64,000 nt of DNA from Candidatus Jettenia sp. AMX2. Its GTDB lineage: Bacteria; Planctomycetota; Brocadiia; Brocadiales; Brocadiaceae. Where the stretch lies: contig CP129469.1 in the NCBI GenBank assembly GCA_030583665.1, positions 682,001 through 746,000 on the forward strand, in the 5' to 3' direction. Positions 36,467-45,207 of this stretch are shown one piece after another; within the stretch, counting starts at the first letter, position 1; the number at the start of each line of letters is the position of its first letter. A program made the position numbers and the translations under genes. The notes below the pieces were generated by a model. The model did not search any database. It was not told the origin of the DNA and worked only from the letters and a program-made list of their open reading frames with translations.

Positions 36467-37648
36467 CTAAAAAAGTGAATAACGTTTTTCTAAAATCCCT
36501 GTCCATAGTACAGGTATTTGATCAAGATGTTTTTTTATGATGCCCATACATATCTCTTGTATTATTTCTCCGGAAAGGTCTGAATGGGCTTTTACGTGGA
36601 TAATTTGTGGTTCAGTAACAGGCGCTCCTATTTGACTTACCATATAGCATTCTCCCTGAAAGATACGGGAGTCCCTGGCAATTTCGGCCGATATTTCATT
36701 AGCGACCAGATTATATAACTTTCCTGTATGAGTGACAGGGTTTTTTCCTGCTGTGGCCTCAAGAGTCATTGGCCGGTAAGGTGTTATTAATCCGTTCGCC
36801 CTGTTTCCTCTGCCTACCTGACCATCATCACCGCATTCAGCGCTTGTTCCCGTCACCGTCAGGTAAGCGATTTTATTTTCATAATTATCTGCGGCATTTA
36901 GCGTTGTTGTAACTTTGAGTGATGTCAGTCTTTTTATAAAGAACCGGATATGTTCAAGTATTTTGCTTTTTATAGTAAAATATTCATCTATTGATGAGAC
37001 GAATCTTGAGACCATAGCCACAGCTATGGTAAGGTTTATATGGTCATGTATCCTTATGCCCATGATTTTGATATCTTCGCCAATCATAGGATAGGATTCT
37101 TTTATCTCTTTGGAATTTAAGTATTGTTCAATCTGGTAAACAAGGGATTCCGTTTCTGTCAGAGGTGAAAAACCAACCCCGATTGAAGTGTCATTTGCGA
37201 GCGGAACCTTGCTTTCAAAGGTTGCACGCAGGTCCACGCTGCCAGTTCTGATTTTTGTTTCAACAAGCATATTTTTTTCAGGTTCAAGGAATCTTAGCCT
37301 TTCATTGAAGAACCGGTAGATTGTATTCCTGGTAATTTCTTCAAGGGGAATTCTTTCATTTCCAACATATTCCACTGCCCGGCCCACAACGATCATCTGA
37401 AGAGGGGTTATTACCTTGCCGCCTCCGAAAGAAACGTCAGAATGCCCACCGACAAGCAGGCATTTATCAATATTGTGGTGCAGTATCCTGCCAAATTTTT
37501 TCAGGTAATATCTGGATAGAGCAATAGTAAGTTCCTCTGCCACATGGTCACAGAGCGTATCCGGGTGTCCCAGGCCTTTCCGTTCAACAATCTCTATGTC
37601 GGATTTTATAAAGAGAGGTTCTTTTGCTCTTTCAATGATGATATCCAT
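36467..37648 (-). CDS. S-adenosylmethionine synthetase, archaeal type
   Basis: Methionine adenosyltransferase of the archaeal family (AdoMet_Synthase), 393 residues, which makes SAM from methionine and ATP. Recognised from DIEIVERKGLGHPDTLCDHV near the N-terminus, LLVGGHSDVSFGGG, GTSAECGDDGQVGRGNRANG and the C-terminal VSQIGAPVTEP. This is not the bacterial MetK family; it occurs in archaea and a scattering of bacteria and suggests horizontal transfer. Whether the genome also has a bacterial metK cannot be seen. It starts 32 nt after the upstream universal stress gene on the same strand; no clear ribosome binding site. Confidence 0.94.
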   Translation of the reverse strand: MDIIIERAKEPLFIKSDIEIVERKGLGHPDTLCDHVAEELTIALSRYYLKKFGRILHHNIDKCLLVGGHSDVSFGGGKVITPLQMIVVGRAVEYVGNERIPLEEITRNTIYRFFNERLRFLEPEKNMLVETKIRTGSVDLRATFESKVPLANDTSIGVGFSPLTETESLVYQIEQYLNSKEIKESYPMIGEDIKIMGIRIHDHINLTIAVAMVSRFVSSIDEYFTIKSKILEHIRFFIKRLTSLKVTTTLNAADNYENKIAYLTVTGTSAECGDDGQVGRGNRANGLITPYRPMTLEATAGKNPVTHTGKLYNLVANEISAEIARDSRIFQGECYMVSQIGAPVTEPQIIHVKAHSDLSGEIIQEICMGIIKKHLDQIPVLWTGILEKRYSLF

Positions 37649-37680
37649 AAACGTTAATTTGTATGTTCAGGCAAAGAATT

Positions 37681-38145
37681 CTATGGTAATACAAACTCGT
37701 GTTCCGGATGCTTGACACAAAGAACCGGGCAGGGCGCGTTTCTCACTACCTTTTCTGCCGTACTGCCAATAAGGGCATGCGAAAGCCCTGTGCGGCCATG
37801 CGTTGCGATAATAATCAGGTCTATATCATGTTTTTTCGCAGCTTTGGCAATTTCCACAAAAGGTACTCCGCGTACAACGATGTTCTCTACGGTGATTTTC
37901 TCGAGAAACCGTTTTGGCACCATGTGACCAAGCTGTTTCAGTGATTCACTTTCTATTTCGTTATAGAGTTCTGAAAGGGGATAACTGGTTCCTCCCGGTC
38001 CTGCTAAAAGGTTTAGCTTGGGAATTACATGGATAATATAAAGTTTTGCCCCGTGATCCACTGCAAAGTCAAGGGCGTATTTTAAAGCATGTTTTGCGTA
38101 AGAAGAAAAATCAGTAGGAAATAAAATTTTTTCAATTTTAAGCAT
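37681..38145 (-). CDS. Universal stress protein, single domain
   Basis: A 154-residue UspA-fold protein (KILFPTDFSSYAKHALKYAL at the N-terminus). The ATP-binding pattern G-2x-G-9x-G-S/T region is seen as HGRTGLSHALIGSTAEKVVR, followed by CPVLCVK. It probably binds ATP and supports stress survival; no specific partner is indicated. AGGAG lies 8 nt before ATG. It is followed by the SAM synthetase gene on the same strand after 32 nt. Confidence 0.93.
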   Translation of the reverse strand: MLKIEKILFPTDFSSYAKHALKYALDFAVDHGAKLYIIHVIPKLNLLAGPGGTSYPLSELYNEIESESLKQLGHMVPKRFLEKITVENIVVRGVPFVEIAKAAKKHDIDLIIIATHGRTGLSHALIGSTAEKVVRNAPCPVLCVKHPEHEFVLP

Positions 38146-38320
38146 AGCAATGACTCCTGAATAAAGGTTTACAAGCTGTACAATGAAATCTAAAGATGTA
38201 TCTTTCTGTTGCCTGTTAATGCTGATAATGACAGACCTGTTTTCACGCTGCCTGTGTGCGTGCTGTCCGCCTCTCTACGTACACATACGCTGCTGCGGTA
38301 ACCGGATATTTCAATGGATA

Positions 38321-38842
38321 TCATCGCCTCCACTCTACCCGCATAGATTTCCAGTTCTCATGTTTTTTATATTCAACTTCTCCGTCATAAGCCCGGAAAA
38401 GTATGGTTCCCAGTCGTAGTGCTAATCGGCCGGTTGTCGTCTGTATCTCAACTTCATTACCCCTGTCATCAATTTTCATAATCCTTTTTAAGGGATTATA
38501 TTTCTTTGAGTGTTCATCCTCGTTATGAATAAGATTCATGATTTCCTGTTTATGCTGCTTCAAAAAATCACCTTTCAGGGTAATAACCCCCCCCGGTACA
38601 CGCTCTTTTATTCTTTTACAGGCAGGGCAGGTTATCCAGTGGACATCTTTTAATTTTTTCTTTTCTTTATAAAGTTTGGAATCAAGAAACCATTTCTTTT
38701 TATGATAGACTGCCGTACAATCCTGACAAATAGAAACTTCCGGCAGTCCGCTTCCTTTGGGCGGCAAATAGGGATCATTTTCATTCTTGAGGCGATCCCT
38801 GATATGCTTGTTAAAGCTCGATGTTTTTTTCCTAGGACTCAT
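38321..38842 (-). CDS. BCAM0308-like zinc-ribbon protein
   Basis: A 173-residue basic cytoplasmic protein with a zinc ribbon built from CQDC (about residue 39) and CPAC (about residue 72), separated by about 30 residues. The sequence style (DPYLPPKGSGLPEVSICQDC and ITCPACKR) matches the BCAM0308 family, whose function is unknown but whose ribbon resembles that of NMD3-like RNA-binding proteins. AAGGA lies about 11 nt before ATG. It follows the branching enzyme by 57 nt on the same strand. Confidence 0.8.
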   Translation of the reverse strand: MSPRKKTSSFNKHIRDRLKNENDPYLPPKGSGLPEVSICQDCTAVYHKKKWFLDSKLYKEKKKLKDVHWITCPACKRIKERVPGGVITLKGDFLKQHKQEIMNLIHNEDEHSKKYNPLKRIMKIDDRGNEVEIQTTTGRLALRLGTILFRAYDGEVEYKKHENWKSMRVEWRR

Positions 38843-38899
38843 GGTGTTGATTTTCCTTTCTTCGAAAAGTCATAAAACCTGACAAATGAAAACTTCCAC

Positions 38900-40486
38900 T
38901 TATTGATAAATGTGATAATCGATATCCGGAAATATATTATCCTTATTTTCAATATCAGAGAGCCACACATCGTCGATGGCATTGGCCCTGATATCTTCAT
39001 AAAGTCTGGTAAAGCGGGAAAGATGTTCTTTTATTCTTTTTGTCGCATACTCTGTCATTTTACCTGCGCTCATGATAAAAGCCCAATCACTACCCTGTGA
39101 TAATAAAAGTTCCCTTGCAGCCTGATTAAGTGCCCGTTTTTGTAAAGTGTTTCCGTTCGCATGCGGATACGTTTTTGCCAGTTCTACCATGCGTTCCGCA
39201 GCTTTGTGAAGGTGTTTATAAATCCAGTCATTATTCTCATTCTGCCAATATTCATTGTATCCTTTATATCCCCAGCTCGATGCAGACGGTGTTGAAATCT
39301 GATTGACAGGATATCTCTCAAGATATTCCAGCAGTGTAATGAGCGATACTGCTTTTCCATAAAGAGCGATTTTTCTTAGTAAGAAGTTAATCCAATGAGG
39401 CCCTTCAAACCACCAGTGACCAAAGAGTTCTGCGTCGTAAGGAGCAACGATAACAGGCTTCCGGTCCATTATGGTATTTAAATACTTTATTTGTTTTACC
39501 CGCTTAGCAAGGAAGTCTTCCGCATGTTCTTCGGCTTTTTTTAAGGCACTTTCGGGTGAATAAGGTTCTTTCCGGTAATTCTTTCCGGTAATTCTATAAT
39601 ATTTGATGCCGGTAAAGGAACGCTTCCCATCTCCATGAAGATACGGTTTTATGTAATCATAATCAAGATCAAAACCGATATCCCGGTAAAATTCGCGGTA
39701 AGCGTATTCTCCAGGATATCCTTCTGTGGAACTCCAAACCTGTGCCGATGATTCTCTGTCCCTTCCAAATGCAGCAATACCCGAAGGGCAGTAAACAGGG
39801 GCATAGGTGCCGTATTTTGGTCTTGGGGAAGCGAAGAGAATTCCGTGTGTTTCCATAATAAAAAACCGAATACCTGCTTCTTTGAGTATATGATCTAATT
39901 TTTTATCATAAGCACATTCCGGCAACCATATTCCGCGCGGTTTACAGCCAAAATGTTTTTCATAGTCGTTTACTGCAATATGAATCTGTGCACGTACGAC
40001 ATTCAGATTCCTGGCAAGAAGGGGTAAAAAACCGTGGGTAGCTCCTGATGTGATTATTTCTATTTTACCCATGTCCTGTAATTTTTTAAATGCCTGTATA
40101 ATATTTTGCCGATATTTTTCAGTATATAAATACCTTATATGATGAAAATATTTGGAGTACATATGCGCAAGCCGGTTAAATTCCGGTTGATGTCTTGTTC
40201 TATGGATCTCTTTCCCGGCAAGTTCAATCCGTTTTCCAAGATATCGGAGATATCGTGATTGCAAAAGCGGATCTGTAAGCATAAAAATCAGCGTGGGGGA
40301 TAAGGATATGGTTATACGGAAATCAATATCATCTTCGATTAGGGTATCAAAGACGTTGAGAAGGGGGAGGTAAGATTCGGTAAGAGACTCAAAGAGCCAG
40401 TCTTCTTCAAGGTATTCATTGTACTCCGGATGGCGGACAAATGGCAAGTGTGCATGCAGGATGAATGCCAGATATCCATTCTCCAT
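38900..40486 (-). CDS. GH57 1,4-alpha-glucan branching enzyme
   Basis: A glycoside hydrolase family 57 enzyme of 528 residues that makes alpha-1,6 branches in glycogen-like glucans. The N-terminal motif is ILHAHLPFVRHPE. The nucleophile Glu is in GIWLPECAYD (E190) and the acid/base Asp in APYDAELFGHWWFEGP (D351). The C-terminal helical domain is the DUF1957 part typical of branching enzymes such as that of Thermus thermophilus, of nearly the same length. AAAGGA lies 6 nt before ATG. The start is 3 nt from the stop of the DUF4912 gene, a usual partner. Suggests glycogen storage, which is known in anammox cells. Confidence 0.93.
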   Translation of the reverse strand: MENGYLAFILHAHLPFVRHPEYNEYLEEDWLFESLTESYLPLLNVFDTLIEDDIDFRITISLSPTLIFMLTDPLLQSRYLRYLGKRIELAGKEIHRTRHQPEFNRLAHMYSKYFHHIRYLYTEKYRQNIIQAFKKLQDMGKIEIITSGATHGFLPLLARNLNVVRAQIHIAVNDYEKHFGCKPRGIWLPECAYDKKLDHILKEAGIRFFIMETHGILFASPRPKYGTYAPVYCPSGIAAFGRDRESSAQVWSSTEGYPGEYAYREFYRDIGFDLDYDYIKPYLHGDGKRSFTGIKYYRITGKNYRKEPYSPESALKKAEEHAEDFLAKRVKQIKYLNTIMDRKPVIVAPYDAELFGHWWFEGPHWINFLLRKIALYGKAVSLITLLEYLERYPVNQISTPSASSWGYKGYNEYWQNENNDWIYKHLHKAAERMVELAKTYPHANGNTLQKRALNQAARELLLSQGSDWAFIMSAGKMTEYATKRIKEHLSRFTRLYEDIRANAIDDVWLSDIENKDNIFPDIDYHIYQ

Positions 40487-40489
40487 AAA

Positions 40490-41359
40490 CTATCCTTTTC
40501 GTGTCGTTAAGGTATTTGCTGATGCGGGCGAAAGCATTCCTTCTTCTGGTTTCTGATGTGAATATTTTTGTGCCCCCTGAAATAAAAATTCACTGCTGGA
40601 ATCCGGAAATGTATGCTCTTTCTCATAGATTTCCCTGATGGATACCCATTCTTTATCAATCACCTCTGATATACCGGAGCGCGGAGTTTCCGTAAGATTT
40701 GACCGGGAAAGAATGCGAAATGTTCCGTTCAGGGCAAGGAATCCGATATCTACCATATAGGATTTGTGCGGCTCTGCATGAATATACCAGCTTTGTGCTT
40801 TTTCTGGTACTTCAATATCAGAATATTTTGTAGCGGAAGTAACAACAAAATTACTATCTGTAACATCGTAGACCCTCAGAACCAATTTTGCATTCCTTGC
40901 AAGAGGGCCGAGGGATTTCAGAACATCATCTATCACCTTTTGTTGAAATTCCCAGTAAGTGAAGAGATGGTATGGATCCCGCATCATGAGTACAATACGC
41001 TTATCTCCATAACTTTCTGGCAGTTCAGGTGTGGATGGTGGAAGTGTAATTTCCACCTTTTGTTTTTCTTCGGGGCCGGGTTGAAATTTGGCAGTTGGTG
41101 GTACGACTGCTGTTATTTCGTAATGGGGTTCTTTCGCTTCTTCCGGAGCTGTTTCCTGAACGCCTGGCCAGGCATCTTCACCGGTAACTCCCCATTCCTG
41201 TTCGGGTGCCTGTTCACGGGGTGAAACACCGGTTCGCCTGAATAATTTATTACGGATAAAGGTTACAAGGTCTTTTATTTTTTCCCAGCACAGTTCACAA
41301 ATCGCCTTGATAACCTTTATGGCCAGTAAGAGTATTTCTTTAATAAGAGATTTGTCCAT
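40490..41359 (-). CDS. DUF4912 domain protein
   Basis: A 289-residue protein. An amphipathic or hydrophobic N-terminal helix (about 5-35) is followed by a low-complexity acidic, proline-rich linker (about 45-115) and the DUF4912 domain (about 120-240; RIVLMMRDPYHLFTYWEFQ and KLVLRVYDVTD). DUF4912 resembles carbohydrate-binding modules and is often encoded beside GH57 enzymes, as here (3-nt gap). A role in holding glucan for the branching enzyme is plausible but unproven. Confidence 0.85.
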   Translation of the reverse strand: MDKSLIKEILLLAIKVIKAICELCWEKIKDLVTFIRNKLFRRTGVSPREQAPEQEWGVTGEDAWPGVQETAPEEAKEPHYEITAVVPPTAKFQPGPEEKQKVEITLPPSTPELPESYGDKRIVLMMRDPYHLFTYWEFQQKVIDDVLKSLGPLARNAKLVLRVYDVTDSNFVVTSATKYSDIEVPEKAQSWYIHAEPHKSYMVDIGFLALNGTFRILSRSNLTETPRSGISEVIDKEWVSIREIYEKEHTFPDSSSEFLFQGAQKYSHQKPEEGMLSPASANTLTTRKG

Positions 41360-41495
41360 TTTCCCGGTTTTGCGAAGAAGTGATACCTTTGCCAGCCAGA
41401 CGCAGAATGCATCTTTCCATAAGGCAAATGCTTGATTCTTTCATAAAAATTATATACCAAACAAAGGTGAACGGTCAACAGAATTGTATTTGAAC

Positions 41496-41523
41496 TTGAC
41501 AAAAACATGTCATTCGGTAATAA
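41496..41523 (+). promoter_or_regulatory. Sigma70-type promoter for the tandem universal stress gene
   Basis: A perfect -35 box TTGACA, a 16-nt spacer and TAATAA. The expected start near 41530 gives a leader of about 90 nt before ATG 41619. Identified by eye. Confidence 0.5.
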
Positions 41524-41618
41524 TCGCACTAGTTTTTCTATGATACAACATGAAAATAAGCTGGTGCATAATTCTTGCGTGAAAATCTGAAATTCAGGTA
41601 ATTTGGAGTCCTCCATTT

Positions 41619-42467
41619 ATGATAAAACAGATTCTTGTTCCAACTGATGGTTCTGATCAAAGCCTTACTGCTGCAGATTATGCTATAAGTATAGCACACG
41701 TATATAATGCCGGTATCCGCGGATTGTTTGTTAAGGACGTTAAGATACTGACAGGTCCGATGATTCGCGATATTGGGACAAGTATCGGGGGGATGGTTCC
41801 CTATGGTACATTTAATCAGATTGTTCGCCAGGTGCTGGAGACGGAAGCAGATGCGGCTTTAGCCCTGATAGAGGGCAAATGTGATGAGGCAAAGATTCCG
41901 TTCAGCCGGGAAGTACGTGAAGGCGTTGTGAGCAGGGAGATTGTCAAATCGTCCGAAGAATGTGATATGATTGTTATGGGCAGAACGGGGGCACATACTG
42001 AATGGCGTGATGTGTTCTTAGGTACTACCGTTGAGTTTGTTGTAAGGCAGACTCATAAGCCCATACTCATTGCACAGCTTACGTTCAAACCTTTTACGAA
42101 AATGCTCATTGCTTATGACGGAAGCCAGTATGCTGACAGGGCCTTACATAGTGGCACCGAGATAGCACAGGCTATGAAGCTACCGGTGACTGTGGTTTAC
42201 GTAACGGACAGGAGGGAAGAGGGTGTGAAAATAGTATCAAAGGCAGAGAATTTTCTTGCAGGTTACAACATTACGGCAGATACTATATTACATGAGGGGC
42301 ATGATTATGCGAAAGGTATTCTGGAAGTATGCAATGATGAAGAAAAACGATTTGATATCCTCGTTATGGGTGCCTACGGTCATTCCCGGATTCAGGAGAT
42401 GATCCTGGGAAGCACCACGGTAAGGGTCATGAGGTCAGCAGAATGCTCAATATTATTATCCCGCTAA
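41619..42467 (+). CDS. Universal stress protein, tandem two-domain
   Basis: A 282-residue protein made of two UspA domains (about 1-148 and 155-282). Domain 1 has ILVPTDGSDQSLTAADYAIS and a nucleotide loop GRTGAHTEWRDVFLGTTVE. Domain 2 has MLIAYDGSQYADRAL and GAYGHSRIQEMILGSTTVRV. Both loops look competent for ATP binding. GGAG precedes ATG by about 9 nt. It is monocistronic, read away from the DUF4912 gene, with its own promoter candidate. Confidence 0.94.
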   Translation: MIKQILVPTDGSDQSLTAADYAISIAHVYNAGIRGLFVKDVKILTGPMIRDIGTSIGGMVPYGTFNQIVRQVLETEADAALALIEGKCDEAKIPFSREVREGVVSREIVKSSEECDMIVMGRTGAHTEWRDVFLGTTVEFVVRQTHKPILIAQLTFKPFTKMLIAYDGSQYADRALHSGTEIAQAMKLPVTVVYVTDRREEGVKIVSKAENFLAGYNITADTILHEGHDYAKGILEVCNDEEKRFDILVMGAYGHSRIQEMILGSTTVRVMRSAECSILLSR

Positions 42468-42568
42468 ATAGAGAATGATTTATGGGTGTCAGGTTCTACA
42501 ATTTCGGATAACAGACTACCAACTACCAATCCTATTGCTACAACTTATTAAGAAGTTACGGAGAGAGC

Positions 42569-44293
42569 CTAATATTTTCTCTCCCCGGGTTCAAAAGGGC
42601 CAATAGTAACAGGTTTGTATTCCAGCCTTACCCCATCCGGTGTAAAGTAAGCCAGAGTATGTTTTAACCAGTTCGTATCATTCCTCTTCGGAAAATCAGT
42701 GCAAAAATGTGAACCGCGGCTTTCTTGCCGTGCCAGTGCACCGGTAATAATCGCTTCTGCCACATCGAGACTGCCTCCGAGTTCCAATGCCCATTGCAGG
42801 CTAAGGTTGACTTGCCTGCCGGCATAGTTTAACTTAATTTGTCTGTATCGGTCCTGCAAGGTTTTGACATCCAGAAGGGCTTCTTTTAACTGAGTGATGT
42901 TTCGGAAGATGCCAGCATTATTGTCCATGGTTTTGTTGAGGGCATTTTTAATATCGACGGGTGTTTCTGACCCTTCCGATGTGCGTAGTGCATTTATTTT
43001 TTGTTCCGTCATTTTTAACATTTCCTTAAGAATCGTTTCACATCTGTGGCTCCTTAAACCTTTTATATACTGAGCAGCATTGCAGCCTGCAATGGCCCCG
43101 AAGACAATTGTTTCCAGCAGTGAATTCCCGCCGAGGCGATTGGCTCCATGCACACTAACGCAGGCAGCCTCTCCTGCCGCATACAATCCTTTCACGATAG
43201 TTTCACATTCGGTATTACAATCAATACCGCCCATCGTATAATGCTGACCTGGTTTGACAGGGATAAGGTCTGTGACAGGGTCTATGCCGGCGAAATCCTT
43301 GCATATTTCCCGTATGCCCGGTAGCCTCTGCTCTATTTTTTCTTCACCAAGATGTCTTAAATCCAGGTGTACATAGTTGTCATCAATACCGTTGCCTGCC
43401 ATGATCTCTCGCATGATATTTCTCGAAATGATATCACGCGGTGCTACTTCCATAGCATGTACCGAGTCACTGTACTTTGCCAAAAAACGTTCGCCATTTT
43501 TGTTTAACAGGAAACCTCCCTCGCCACGGCAACCCTCTGTAATCAGAATATTCTTTCCCAGAAGGGTGGTTGGGTGAAACTGGATAAATTCCATGTCCTT
43601 GAGTGGTACCCCTGCACGGTATGGCACTGCCATGCCCATACCGGTATTGATCAGGGCATTTGTTGTATCTCCGTAAATACGGCCAGTTCCACCCGTGGCA
43701 AGGATTACGGCACCTGCCTCAAATGCCTCAATACGTCCGCTAACGACGTCTAAAGCTATCACGCCTACGCAAATGCCGTCTTCAATCACAAGGTCTGTTA
43801 CGAGCCATTCCTCATAAACGACCATTTCATTTCGTTCGGATGCCTGTTTAAACCTGACAATCTGTTGGTAGAGGGTATGCAGAAGAGCCTGTCCCGTTTT
43901 ATCCGCCGCATAGCAGGTACGGGGGAAGCCGGCTCCACCGAAAGGTCTTTGGGCAATCCTTCCTTCGTTAGTGCGGCTGAAAGGGCAACCCCAGTAATCC
44001 ATCTCATGAATCCGTCCGGCAGCTTCTTTTGTCATGCGGATTACGGCATCCTGATCCGCAAGGTAATCACTTCCTCTTATGGTATCAAAGGCATGTTTTT
44101 CCCAGCTATCATGAACACCGCGCGGATGATTTCCTAACGGGGCATTGATACCGCCTTGCGCTGCAATGGAATGTGATCTGACAGGATGCACCTTTGAGAT
44201 AATGGCAGTCTTGATATTGTGCTGATTCAGCTCAATGGCTGCCCTCAGGCCTGCCAGACCGCCGCCGACTACAATAGCTTCGTGATAGATCAT
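42569..44293 (-). CDS. sdhA: Succinate dehydrogenase/fumarate reductase flavoprotein subunit
   Basis: The catalytic subunit of complex II, 574 residues. FAD-binding motif GGGLAGLRAAIEL (about 10-22), covalent-FAD His41 in RSHSIAAQGG, active-site segment with HPTTLLG (about 240) and the C-terminal capping segment ESRGSHFCTDFPKRND. It interconverts succinate and fumarate. AAGGA lies 6 nt before ATG. It is third in the row of two small membrane subunits and this subunit; the iron-sulfur subunit SdhB is not next to it and not in this window. It joins the TCA enzymes Mdh and Icd encoded upstream on the same strand. Confidence 0.94.
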   Translation of the reverse strand: MIYHEAIVVGGGLAGLRAAIELNQHNIKTAIISKVHPVRSHSIAAQGGINAPLGNHPRGVHDSWEKHAFDTIRGSDYLADQDAVIRMTKEAAGRIHEMDYWGCPFSRTNEGRIAQRPFGGAGFPRTCYAADKTGQALLHTLYQQIVRFKQASERNEMVVYEEWLVTDLVIEDGICVGVIALDVVSGRIEAFEAGAVILATGGTGRIYGDTTNALINTGMGMAVPYRAGVPLKDMEFIQFHPTTLLGKNILITEGCRGEGGFLLNKNGERFLAKYSDSVHAMEVAPRDIISRNIMREIMAGNGIDDNYVHLDLRHLGEEKIEQRLPGIREICKDFAGIDPVTDLIPVKPGQHYTMGGIDCNTECETIVKGLYAAGEAACVSVHGANRLGGNSLLETIVFGAIAGCNAAQYIKGLRSHRCETILKEMLKMTEQKINALRTSEGSETPVDIKNALNKTMDNNAGIFRNITQLKEALLDVKTLQDRYRQIKLNYAGRQVNLSLQWALELGGSLDVAEAIITGALARQESRGSHFCTDFPKRNDTNWLKHTLAYFTPDGVRLEYKPVTIGPFEPGERKY

Positions 44294-44334
44294 AAGAAAT
44301 CCTTAACCCATATCTTTGAACCGGAAGTCTTCTT

Positions 44335-44739
44335 TTATAAAATTATTGTAAAAACCCCTATGATAGCAATAATGAGAAAAACGAAAGATGATATCCAGAG
44401 TAATTTCCTTTGCAGGCGTGTAAGATGCCAGAAATCAATAATGGTAATCCTTATTCCGTTCAACAGGTGCAGAGCTACCGCAAGAAGCAGTAAATACTGA
44501 AGGGTATATCCAAATGTTGCATCAAATTTGCTGATTGCAAGGTCATAAGCTACTCTGCCGCGAAAGACTGCACTCAGTGTCCAGATGTGTAAAAAAAGAA
44601 ACAGGGTAATTGCTATACCGGTAATCCTGTGTATCCAAAAGGCATACATGCCAGGATACTGATTTTTCGCAAGGTCCCTGAAACCTTCTTTTAATTTTGC
44701 ATACACGTCAGGTTCTCCCATATTGTGGTTATCGTGCAT
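44335..44739 (-). CDS. Succinate dehydrogenase membrane subunit (SdhC-like cytochrome b)
   Basis: A 134-residue protein with three membrane helices (about 38-57, 78-99 and 113-133). The first helix carries the typical IHRITGIAITLFLFLHIW, giving the quinone-site Arg and a haem-ligand His; a second His is in LHLLNGIR. It anchors SdhA (and an SdhB encoded elsewhere) to the membrane and passes electrons to or from quinone. The start could be ATG 44739 or the Met at codon 7; neither has a clear ribosome binding site. It lies 41 nt before sdhA. Confidence 0.82.
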   Translation of the reverse strand: MHDNHNMGEPDVYAKLKEGFRDLAKNQYPGMYAFWIHRITGIAITLFLFLHIWTLSAVFRGRVAYDLAISKFDATFGYTLQYLLLLAVALHLLNGIRITIIDFWHLTRLQRKLLWISSFVFLIIAIIGVFTIIL

Positions 44740-44786
44740 ATTTGCTGAATTTGAACCCCATGAAAACAGAAAGCGGAAAATGTCTT

Positions 44787-45158
44787 TTAGAATCCGGTCT
44801 CGCTATTCTTTGTTACAAACCAAATAAGGATACATACCCCGGCACAAAACAAGACCAATCCTATGAACCAGAGGGTATATCTGAAAAAAAGGTTTACCCG
44901 CTGACTAAAATTAAAATTTAAAAATATGCCCCAAAATCCGTTTAAACCATGAAAGATGACAAGGGAAAGGAGGCAGATATGAAAGGCGACCCAGCCAGGA
45001 GTGCAAAACCGGCTGACAATTTCATCGTAATAGCGGGATGCATATCTCTGGGTACTAAAATGAAACAAAAAGAAATGGACTGCCATTCCTATGACAAGCA
45101 AGAGGGCGGTAATCCTTTGCAGAAACCATGACCAAAAACCTTGATGTCTTGTTTTCAT
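44787..45158 (-). CDS. Succinate dehydrogenase second membrane subunit (SdhD/C-like)
   Basis: A 123-residue three-helix membrane protein (about 8-32, 57-80 and 95-116 from the chosen start). WFLQRITALLLVIGMAVHFF is the equivalent of the Arg/His helix in SdhC/D proteins, and VIFHGLNGFWG holds a second candidate haem ligand. With the following gene it forms the membrane anchor of complex II. I chose ATG 45158 (MKTRHQGF); an in-frame TTG at 45185 would add nine residues. The shared 34-bp motif lies just upstream. The gene begins 41 nt after mdh ends. Confidence 0.75.
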   Translation of the reverse strand: MKTRHQGFWSWFLQRITALLLVIGMAVHFFLFHFSTQRYASRYYDEIVSRFCTPGWVAFHICLLSLVIFHGLNGFWGIFLNFNFSQRVNLFFRYTLWFIGLVLFCAGVCILIWFVTKNSETGF

Positions 45159-45173
45159 CGGTATAAAAGTTTT

Positions 45174-45207
45174 GTATCTTCCCAAAATTATTTTGATATT
45201 ATAACAA
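45174..45207 (-). promoter_or_regulatory. 34-bp motif at the mdh/sdh junction, shared with the Rieske upstream region
   Basis: Same motif as 17224-17257 (31 of 34 identical, including 23 in a row). It overlaps the last codons of mdh and ends 16 nt before the start of the sdh membrane subunit gene. It contains the near-palindrome CAAAATAATTTTG. Confidence 0.35.

Noticed and set aside
36467-38145. SAM riboswitch upstream of the SAM synthetase gene
   Set aside because: The spacer to the preceding gene is only 32 nt, too short, and no riboswitch structure is visible upstream of the Usp gene.
41317-41616. 99-codon minus-strand frame upstream of the DUF4912 gene
   Set aside because: It overlaps the start of the DUF4912 gene and covers the promoter of the tandem Usp gene; composition is not protein-like.
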